Of a stretch of DNA of 64,000 nucleotides, positions 44,001 to 50,216 are shown piece after piece. Origin of the DNA: Pseudomonas corrugata (GTDB lineage Bacteria > Pseudomonadota > Gammaproteobacteria > Pseudomonadales > Pseudomonadaceae); the NCBI RefSeq assembly GCF_001269905.1, contig NZ_LHVK01000006.1, forward strand, positions 124,001 through 188,000, written 5' to 3'. Position 1 is the first letter of the stretch. Each line of letters starts with the position of its first letter. Under the pieces are notes generated by a model that had not been told where the DNA came from, ran no database searches, and saw only the letters and a list, made by a program, of their open reading frames with translations. Made by a program: the position numbers and the translations under genes.

Positions 44001-46170
44001 CCGGCTGCCGCTGCAAGACTGGAGCGGTAGCTTGAACCAGCGGCTTGAGCGGCTGTATCCCGCTCACGCGGGGGATGCCCTGAGACGGTTGCGGTTTGGC
44101 CTGGTCGAGCAGGCCCAACTCGAAGGCGTTCGCTTCGATGACTTGATCAACCGCCTGGAGAACGACTGGACCACCCTGGACCAAGGGTTGCGCCAGTGGG
44201 AAGAGCAGGAAGGATTTCACCATCCCGTCGAGCAAACGCTGGGCCGTGAGGCACTGTTGGCGCAACGTCGGAGCGTTGCCCGGATTATCCGCCGTGCCTG
44301 GCAGCGCGCACCTGATCCGGGCAGCGAGGGCAGTGAACTGGTGGTGCGGATCGAAAACGTCAACCTCGGCCGGCTGCCTCCGGTGACTGTGCGCTTGGAA
44401 CATATCGAGACGATGATCCTGACCAACCTGGGGCTGGTGGAGGATCCTTCGGATTTCCTGCGGATGTTCCCCGGCGTCGATTCGCTGAACCTGCAGGACA
44501 ATCATCTCACCGCTGTCCCCGTTGCGGTGGCGCAGCTACGGGCATTGGTGGATCTGTCGTTGAGCCGTAACCCGCTGCACCTGGACGCGAATGTATTCAC
44601 GCCTTTGCTGGGTACCGATCCCTACATCCCTTTATGGACCCTGGACCTGTCGGGGATCGGCAGCGCACAGGCGGGCACCGATGCCGAGGTGATTGCCGCC
44701 ATCGGCAGCCTGGCCGGATTACCCTCCCTGCGTGAAGTCATATGGGCCGACAACCTGAGTTTCACGCCCGAACAGTTGCAGGCCCTGACCTCTTCGCTGC
44801 CGGATTTGCGCTCGCTGAACCTGGCGCGCTGCGGCTTGCGCCTGGATGAAGAGGGCAGCGCGTTCCTGCGCACCGCCACGGCTTTGCAGGAACTGCGCTT
44901 GAACGAAAACAGCTGCCGGGACCTGCCTGATCTGCCAGAGCTGGTGAACCTGATGACCCTGGAGTTGAGCCGGACCGGGCTCGATCGGGTGCCACCGATC
45001 GCATTGTCGGTGCTGGCCAGGCATTCCGAGGTGTTCATTTCCGATACGTTCGTCGTCGATCTCAGCGGCAATCGCATCACCGGCATTCAAGATGACCTGA
45101 TGCCTGTGCTCGCCCGCTTGAGCGACCAGGACTCCCTCGGGGTCTGGCTTGACGACAACCCGTTGCCCAGTGTCCAGGTCAACGCCCTTCGGGCGATCTT
45201 CCCCGAGTCTTTCCGATATACCGTCGATGACTGGTTGTACATTTCGCCCTCGCTCCAGCGGGCACTGGAGGTCGCCCGCGACGATCCGGGGATGCGTAGC
45301 TTCATCGACTGGTTCTCTACGCTCGTGCGCGATGCCGATAGCGGGACGACTGCCGGGTTGTCATTCAGCGTTCGTCAGAGGGCGGCCGCTGTCCTGCAGC
45401 ATTACATGGGCTATCCAGGCGCCTATGACCGCCTGCCGACATTGATCGGCGACTTCGACCAGCAACTGCGGCAACTGCGTAGCCGTCTTCAGGCCCGTAC
45501 CCTGGACAGGGAACAGCCGGACCTCCCCGAGCTGGAACTGCATTTCAGAATGTTCCAGTCGGTCATGCGCGCGCGCCTTTCCCGACACGGTGCGCCTTTT
45601 GCCGGCTTCCTGACGGATCACCTGTCCAATTGGGAATACGTGCTGATGGAGCGATTTCCCAACCCCTCGCAACTTGAAGCGCAGATGACCCGGGACGCGT
45701 TCATCGACTGGCTCAGCGATGCCCAGGACACCTTCAACAGCAACGATCAGACCCCGAGCCCGGGCGAGATGCTGTGGCGGCCTTACCTGGGATTGATGTC
45801 GCCCCGTTGGGCTGAAGGGCTGGCGATCTGGGAAAACTTAGATGACGACCTGGTGAATGCCTTCAGCGGGCCGGTGAATCCATCCCGCTGGCCCCAGGTG
45901 ATGCTGGACAACCTGGCACACCCGGACCCCGAGTTGCCCAGCGCCCTGGAGCCGGTCACGGAAGGCGGGCGAACGGTCTGGCGCCGGATCGGGCTCGAAG
46001 CCGTCGCGGATGTGGATTGGGCCGCCGGCCGGCCGGTGACCCTCACCGAGGATCAACTGCGCCGCACCATGGCCATCTACCGTTCGGTCAAGAGCCGGGA
46101 AATCGAAGCCTTGGTGCGTCGGGTGACCATGGGCCTGGTCAATGCCTGGTGGCCGGTGCTGCCGCTTTGA
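41050..46170 (+). CDS. large toxin/effector-like protein with leucine-rich repeats
   Basis: A 1706-residue protein, the largest here. The N-terminal two thirds look like the dermonecrotic-toxin-like domain common in Pseudomonas LRR effectors, with a hydrophobic stretch near residues 420-500 (FFPFCMPIGMGAAVVGGVRL and a second before IEPMPV). Leucine-rich repeats run from about residue 1112 to 1385 (LNLQDNHLTAVP, LSLSRNPL, LNLARCGLRL, LELSRTGLDRVP). The 320-residue C-terminal part resembles the region where related proteins hold a NEL ubiquitin ligase domain, but it contains no Cys at all. GGAGG lies 7 bases before the ATG. No signal peptide, no secretion genes, and no immunity gene are adjacent. 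Confidence 0.78.
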   Translation: MSTLDTHVEFIQARLPAWLKRAARPQQERFKVLARRLQRDSDALNALLTDLPSPYAFTLDLLKVQPQLQGWSRVNGGSRVVDAIRRARVRRGPFVTDPSLSVIEAAMGNFPPADAVVGGDFDKKGELFIQGRPGEFNRGDPPTNRAPLDMTPASFASLCRQVDVGGAYRRKLEQRLPRIAGETPAVAKAYMAYARSLLAHDAYEAKLAGRLDSTGERLLAHAGVQLEARPVMPLACEVKALELLSAPLFGARVYWGLASDASGVRPVVLHMPHDTVAPLKQFASLQALSAELTDRVRKRSYRQSLTQYFPLRLQARLGEALHDQVEWTITDNPNLFQEIHACITGWREGEQGESGNPRRIRIPVPRVAWGLNEVREDHWHAAYHEWRGHALGNASALMVSTRDQDWRALLARLEYWEGLVERSLMLAATFFPFCMPIGMGAAVVGGVRLVYEIFEGIQAFNEGHAQEGIEHIFNVLFGVAQGAYLGFIGAAIEPMPVADGSTRLWNGDVRPFEARRLPPMEAEQDAWGVWRTTDAAWVRIEDRYFEVQGTQDNLSLRLPSGHRGVTPPLEWSRARGWQWAHRNPLQRGNLELLRTFAETPAELDNPTVLSVQRQVGISEAHLRYLQVEAQPMPAILADALDEARNWQWVRHTIDRLRRGEAPQGMHFRIVQTLAELPGWPEDMTLRYHDGMRIYPVGDAADTRSILLMRADLARDNWAARILDGLNVDEQTALLGQNSLGLRPLERSRLLAARWAARLERDGKRVTLAMAKSIALDPLAVPLIRAFPGLPESIANELVRNVSGQDRQRLLEGRVTGALGKQGAEALRELRLSRALRALARGESTVDRDRIVINLLANTPSLRGRLHLRLWLRELPDPIEVGQDGPFKVIRQEGDRYHPFDETGEELASAMALEDALLRAMPDDARRALGLNIWEADKLRNQLLVQAMDDRQALRPYLAMRRLGSLGSRPLWLNGHLVYPLSGRGRLPLQDWSGSLNQRLERLYPAHAGDALRRLRFGLVEQAQLEGVRFDDLINRLENDWTTLDQGLRQWEEQEGFHHPVEQTLGREALLAQRRSVARIIRRAWQRAPDPGSEGSELVVRIENVNLGRLPPVTVRLEHIETMILTNLGLVEDPSDFLRMFPGVDSLNLQDNHLTAVPVAVAQLRALVDLSLSRNPLHLDANVFTPLLGTDPYIPLWTLDLSGIGSAQAGTDAEVIAAIGSLAGLPSLREVIWADNLSFTPEQLQALTSSLPDLRSLNLARCGLRLDEEGSAFLRTATALQELRLNENSCRDLPDLPELVNLMTLELSRTGLDRVPPIALSVLARHSEVFISDTFVVDLSGNRITGIQDDLMPVLARLSDQDSLGVWLDDNPLPSVQVNALRAIFPESFRYTVDDWLYISPSLQRALEVARDDPGMRSFIDWFSTLVRDADSGTTAGLSFSVRQRAAAVLQHYMGYPGAYDRLPTLIGDFDQQLRQLRSRLQARTLDREQPDLPELELHFRMFQSVMRARLSRHGAPFAGFLTDHLSNWEYVLMERFPNPSQLEAQMTRDAFIDWLSDAQDTFNSNDQTPSPGEMLWRPYLGLMSPRWAEGLAIWENLDDDLVNAFSGPVNPSRWPQVMLDNLAHPDPELPSALEPVTEGGRTVWRRIGLEAVADVDWAAGRPVTLTEDQLRRTMAIYRSVKSREIEALVRRVTMGLVNAWWPVLPL

Positions 46171-47095
46171 AGACCAGGGCCTTCAAACCGCACTGACTGT
46201 CGATGTCGGGAAACTCCGGTGGGTTGGCCAGGCGTTCGCTGAAGGCCAACCCAGGGGCTTCGCGGGTAACTCCGTCGATGAGAAAGTCCGGGCCGGTGGC
46301 CGGGTCATTGCTGCAGGCCAGGACGGTGCCGTCGGCGGCCAGCAGCTCCGGCAGTCGACGCAGCACCCGCTGGTAATCCTTGGTCAGCAGGAAACTGCCT
46401 TTCTGGAAGGTCGGCGGATCGATGATCACCAGGTCATACGGTCCGCTGTTGATCACCTTGCCCCAGGACTTGAACAGATCGTGGCCGAGGAAACTCACCT
46501 GGCCCAGGTCATGGCCGTTCAAGCGATGGTTGTCGCGGCCCCGGCTCAGGGCCGCGCGGGACATGTCCAGATTGACTACGTGCTGCGCGCCACCGGCGAT
46601 CGCCGCCACCGAGAAACCGCAGGTGTAGGCGAACAGGTTGAGCACGCGCTTGCCGGCAGCATTGGCTCGGACCCAGTCACGACCATAGCGCATGTCAAGG
46701 AACAGGCCGTTGTTCTGCTTCTTGCCCAGGTCGATCCGGTACCGCAGGCCGCCTTCGGTCAGGGTCCATTCGTCGATGGGTTCGCCCACCAGCCATTGGG
46801 TGAGGCTTTGCGGTAGATAACGGTGTTGCACCGCCAGGGTATGGGCCTTGCTGTGTTGCCATGCCGGTGCGGCAGTGACGGCAAGCAGTGTCGACAGCAG
46901 GTTGCCCAACTGCGCAGGCTCCGGTTCCTTGAACAAGGAAACCAGCATCACACCCTGGAGCCAGTCGACGGTGATCTGTTCCAGCCCCGGCCAGCAGCGC
47001 CCGCGGCCATGGAACAGGCGACGGGTTTCTTCCGGCACGGACGCCAGGGCGGTCAGTAGGTGGGTCTGCAGGGTTTGAAGAGCTTCTGGGTTCAT
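46139..47095 (-). CDS. class I SAM-dependent methyltransferase, RlmI/RlmK-like
   Basis: A 318-residue methyltransferase. The SAM motif is VLNLFAYTCGFSVAA, the following acidic motif is VVNLDMSRAAL, and the catalytic-type DPPTF is in LVIIDPPTFQKG. These match the RlmI/RlmK family of 23S rRNA m5C or m7G methylases, but the PUA domain usual in RlmI is absent. Its 3' end overlaps the 3' end of the LRR gene by 32 bases on the opposite strand. The target is not fixed by sequence. Confidence 0.85.
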   Translation of the reverse strand: MNPEALQTLQTHLLTALASVPEETRRLFHGRGRCWPGLEQITVDWLQGVMLVSLFKEPEPAQLGNLLSTLLAVTAAPAWQHSKAHTLAVQHRYLPQSLTQWLVGEPIDEWTLTEGGLRYRIDLGKKQNNGLFLDMRYGRDWVRANAAGKRVLNLFAYTCGFSVAAIAGGAQHVVNLDMSRAALSRGRDNHRLNGHDLGQVSFLGHDLFKSWGKVINSGPYDLVIIDPPTFQKGSFLLTKDYQRVLRRLPELLAADGTVLACSNDPATGPDFLIDGVTREAPGLAFSERLANPPEFPDIDSQCGLKALVFKAAAPATRH

Positions 47096-47173
47096 CAGGC
47101 AATGCCGGCGATTCGAAAGGCCGGCATTTTAACCACCCGCTGATTAGGCGCAATCCCTGGGAGCGATGGGATC

Positions 47174-47265
47174 TGTGGGAGCACAGCTTGCTCGCGATTG
47201 CGGTAAGTCAGTCAGCAACAATGTTGACTGGTCTGTCGCTATCGCGAGCAAGCTGTGCTCCCACA
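47174..47265. repeat. REP doublet
   Basis: Arms TGTGGGAGCACAGCTTGCTCG and CGAGCAAGCTGTGCTCCCACA, a variant with GCACAGC in place of GCGAGCC. Lies between the methyltransferase gene start and the transpeptidase gene end. Confidence 0.86.
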
Positions 47266-47299
47266 GAATCCTCACAGCAGGCTTCTGTCCGGTGGGCCG

Positions 47300-48091
47300 T
47301 CAGCCACCACTGGTAGCCAGAATGCTCGCCACCTGCTGCGGTTGGCAGTTGAGATAGGCCGAACGTTTGAGCCAGCTTGGGTCCGGGTACCAGGAAAACA
47401 TGAATTGCCCGCCCTTGAGCTTGTCGATCACTTGACGCGCCACCTGGGGGCGCACGGCAGGACAACCCTGGCTGCGTCCGATACGGCCCTGGCGCTGGCT
47501 CCACAACGGATTCACATAGTCGGCGGCGTGGATCACGATGGCTCGATCACGGGCCTGGTCATTGAAGCCAGGTTCCAGGCCATCCATGCGCAACGAATAG
47601 CCGTGGGTGCCTTGATAGCTCTCCTGGGTGCGGAACAGCCCCAGGCTGGACTGGTAGCTGCCCAGGCGATTGGAAAATTGCGTGGCGAAATTCTCCCCGG
47701 ATTTCTGCCCGTGGGCCACCAGGTCGCGCAGCACCAGCTTCTTCTTCTGCAGATCGAAGATCCACAGGCGCCGGGCCGTGGACGGCTGCGAATAGTCGAT
47801 CACCGCCAGATGGCGGGCCTGGCGGGCACCGTTGGCGACCGCGCATTGCATGGCGCTCAAGGCACTTTTGAGTGCCAGGGGATTGAGTTCCGGCGCGGCG
47901 TGGGCGAGGCTGTTGTAAAGCGTTTGAGAATTCGCCTGCTCGGCCAGCGCCGGAGCGCATACCGCGCCCAGTGCTGCCATGGCCAGGCAGAATTGGCGAA
48001 TAAGCTTCAGCGAGGATGAGAAAAGTCCACGCGGGTCCACAGGCTGGTGTTTGTTTGCGGCATCCCGTCCGTAATTGTTCGTTTGCATCAT
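47300..48091 (-). CDS. murein L,D-transpeptidase catalytic domain protein
   Basis: A 263-residue exported protein with a long N-terminal region before the signal-like core FCLAMAALGAVCAPALA. The catalytic motif is SQGCPAVR with the Cys in place, preceded by IVIHAADYVNP containing the His. It belongs to a distinct family of murein L,D-transpeptidase-like enzymes acting on cell-wall cross-links. It is divergent from a second L,D-transpeptidase gene with only 66 bases between, so they probably share control. Confidence 0.85.
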   Translation of the reverse strand: MMQTNNYGRDAANKHQPVDPRGLFSSSLKLIRQFCLAMAALGAVCAPALAEQANSQTLYNSLAHAAPELNPLALKSALSAMQCAVANGARQARHLAVIDYSQPSTARRLWIFDLQKKKLVLRDLVAHGQKSGENFATQFSNRLGSYQSSLGLFRTQESYQGTHGYSLRMDGLEPGFNDQARDRAIVIHAADYVNPLWSQRQGRIGRSQGCPAVRPQVARQVIDKLKGGQFMFSWYPDPSWLKRSAYLNCQPQQVASILATSGG

Positions 48092-48157
48092 GATGGCGGG
48101 TCGTACCTGTCACAAAGTCAACCGTCAACGAGACGGCCATGGATTGGAGTAAAGCAG

Positions 48158-49729
48158 TTGTTCAAAAAGCCCGTATGTTACTTGAGCCTTTTATTGCTCG
48201 CTTCGCCATTGGTCGCGACAGCCGGTGACGTTCCGTTTGGTGAACAGGCACCCGTACAGGCCACGCTGGCACAGCTATCGGTTGCATGCCCGGCGCTGGC
48301 GGCGGGTGTCGACTTCCCGACGATGCTGAGCTTGCAGGCGTTTTATCAGCAAAACGCCGGCCAGGAGGTCTGGTCGGACGACGAGCGGTTGATGGCTTTA
48401 CGGGTCCAGTTGCAGCAATTGGCCGATGACGGACTGGACCCGGCCCGCTACAGCTTGCCGGCCGACAACACTTCCCCAAGTCCGGACTGTGTCGATATCG
48501 CCATCAGCCAACGCTATCTGCAAGCCTTGCACGAACTGCGTTTCGGCTATTTGTCCCAGGACCGCCTCGAGCCGGTGTGGAAGGCCAATGCGCAGCCCCA
48601 GGACCGCCAGGCGATGATCCTGGCCATTGCCGGGCCAGGCCTGAACAACCTGGCCGCAGCCTTTGACCAGGCGCGCCCGAGCCTGGACCTTTATCGCAAC
48701 TTGCGGGTGCTTTATGCCCAGCAGCGACAACAGCCTTTGGCCGAATGGCAACCGGTGCCCACAGGTGCCCTGTTGCAGCCGGACAAGCAGGACGCCCGGG
48801 TACCCGTCCTGGCACGACGGCTGTTCAGCGAAGGCTACCTGAGTGCGCCGCCGGCCGAGGGCGATGAGCATTACAGCCCCAGCCTGGTGGAGGCGATGAA
48901 AAGTTTCCAATTGCGGCATTCACTGCAGGCCGACGGCGTGGTGGGACCGTGGACCGTCACTGAGCTGAATGTCAGCCCTGCCATGCGTCGCGAGCAATTG
49001 CGAATCAATCTGGAGCGTATGCGTTGGCTGGCCCAGGACCTGGAACCTGACAGTGTGTTGGTCAACGTGGCGGCCGCCCAGTTGACGGTGTACCAGGGTG
49101 GCGCGCCGGTCTGGCAAACCCGCACCCAGGTGGGTCGTGCGGAGCGGGAAACCCCGCTGCTCAAATCCCGGGTGACAAGGTTGACCCTCAATCCCACCTG
49201 GACCATCCCCCCGACCATCCTCAAAGAAGACAAGCTGCCGCAGATCCGCCGCGATCCCGAGTTCCTCAGTCGCCAGAACCTCAGGATCATCGATCGCAAC
49301 GGCCAGCCGCTGATGGCCGAGAACATCGATTGGGATCATCCGGGCGACCTGATGCTGCGCCAGGATGCCGGGCCGAAGAATCCGCTGGGCAAACTGGTGA
49401 TCCGCTTCCCCAACCCGTTTTCCGTGTACCTGCACGACACGCCCAGCCAGGCACTGTTCAGCAAGGGGCCGCGGGCGTTCAGTTCGGGATGTGTACGAAT
49501 CGAGCAGGTGATGCACCTGCGGGACCTGCTGGTGACCCCGGCCGAACGCTTGCGCACCGACACTCTATTGGCCGACGGGCAGACCCATGAGTTCAGGCTG
49601 GCCAGGCCCATGCCGATCCTGCTGGGTTACTGGACGGTGCAAGCGGACGGCCAGGGCCAGGCGGTGTACATCCCGGATATCTATGGGCGGGATGTGAAGC
49701 TGTCCGCAGCCCGCGGCCGATCGCTCTGA
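48158..49729 (+). CDS. L,D-transpeptidase, YcbB/LdtD-like
   Basis: A 523-residue exported peptidoglycan L,D-transpeptidase making 3-3 cross-links. The order is signal peptide (PVCYLSLLLLASPLVATAG), an N-terminal scaffold, a peptidoglycan-binding domain (SLVEAMKSFQLRHSLQADGV) and the YkuD catalytic domain (YLHDTPSQALF, SSGCVRIEQV). I start at TTG (48158): GGAG lies 8 bases upstream and the product begins exactly at a signal peptide; no in-frame ATG is suitable. Divergent from the other transpeptidase gene. Confidence 0.86.
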   Translation: MFKKPVCYLSLLLLASPLVATAGDVPFGEQAPVQATLAQLSVACPALAAGVDFPTMLSLQAFYQQNAGQEVWSDDERLMALRVQLQQLADDGLDPARYSLPADNTSPSPDCVDIAISQRYLQALHELRFGYLSQDRLEPVWKANAQPQDRQAMILAIAGPGLNNLAAAFDQARPSLDLYRNLRVLYAQQRQQPLAEWQPVPTGALLQPDKQDARVPVLARRLFSEGYLSAPPAEGDEHYSPSLVEAMKSFQLRHSLQADGVVGPWTVTELNVSPAMRREQLRINLERMRWLAQDLEPDSVLVNVAAAQLTVYQGGAPVWQTRTQVGRAERETPLLKSRVTRLTLNPTWTIPPTILKEDKLPQIRRDPEFLSRQNLRIIDRNGQPLMAENIDWDHPGDLMLRQDAGPKNPLGKLVIRFPNPFSVYLHDTPSQALFSKGPRAFSSGCVRIEQVMHLRDLLVTPAERLRTDTLLADGQTHEFRLARPMPILLGYWTVQADGQGQAVYIPDIYGRDVKLSAARGRSL

Positions 49730-49747
49730 GCCAGGCTCAGTGCCGCT

Positions 49748-49767
49748 ATCGCGAGCAGGCTCGCGAT
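49748..49767. repeat. collapsed REP hairpin
   Basis: ATCGCGAGCAGGCTCGCGAT is a palindrome made from the inner part of a REP arm, without the outer GGGAGCG. Looks like a deleted or rearranged REP doublet just after the transpeptidase gene. Confidence 0.6.
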
Positions 49768-50130
49768 GAGGCCCGCCCATCCAACCTCTGTACTGACTGA
49801 TCCCCCGCCAGAGGCGCTGCACTTTTATGAAGCCGGCAGTATCGGATCGCACCATGGGAAGGCAATTGCCCCGGCGTCGCAGACTTTGAGTTTCCAAGGT
49901 AAGCGGAGGGTCGTCTTGGCGAGCGAGCCTGCACCCGCAAGGTTAAAGCCAGTGCGGGTCTTTGGAATCGACGCAAGCAGCAGGGTTGGCACGCTCGCTG
50001 CAAGAGAGCCTTCAGGCCCGCCGCGAATACAATCGAGCGGGCAACCCCATCGGTCAACGAAGATCGAGCGCCAGCAGGCCGGGGGATAACGGTAGATCCG
50101 GCGCAGTCGTCAGGTCGATACCGCACAGAA

Positions 50131-50146
50131 CAGGCAAAGACGCCTG
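50131..50146 (+). promoter_or_regulatory. ANTAR-type hexaloop hairpin (antiterminator)
   Basis: CAGGC-AAAGAC-GCCTG makes a 5-bp stem with a six-base loop having A at position 1 and G at position 4, the conserved loop residues of RNAs bound by ANTAR proteins. It overlaps the left arm of the terminator, so forming one excludes the other. A clean upstream partner hairpin was not found. Confidence 0.55.
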
Positions 50147-50177
50147 GAACCGCAAGGTTTCAGGCGTCTTTTTTTTT
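50136..50177 (+). terminator. strong intrinsic terminator/attenuator before nirB
   Basis: A near-perfect 16-bp stem (AAAGACGCCTGGAACC and GGTTTCAGGCGTCTTT) capped by a GCAA tetraloop and followed by nine T residues. It stands between promoter and coding region of nirB on the coding strand, so it should act as an attenuator. Confidence 0.85.
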
Positions 50178-50216
50178 GCTTTCAAAATCGTGATGGGCTT
50201 TTGTCGGGTGCTTTCT

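Larger units (their letters stand above)
49768..50216 (+). ncRNA. nirB leader with attenuator
   Basis: A long untranslated region before nirB with no supported gene. It contains ACCCGCA/TGCGGGT and GCCCGC/GCGGGC stems and ends in a terminator (50136-50177) only 39 bases before the nirB ATG. The 16-base element at 50131-50146 is an alternative hairpin that shares the terminator's left arm. NasT-type ANTAR antitermination of nitrate and nitrite genes is known in this genus, so this is likely the target RNA. Confidence 0.55.

Noticed and set aside
50080..50130. First ANTAR hairpin of the pair
   Set aside because: I looked for a stem with an A1/G4 six-base loop upstream of 50131 and found only imperfect stems with larger loops, so I do not claim it.
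49962..50216. 85-codon extension of NirB into the leader
   Set aside because: It would run through the terminator hairpin and T tract; the protein starts properly at MNSNVASLNKLQ, just before the FAD motif.
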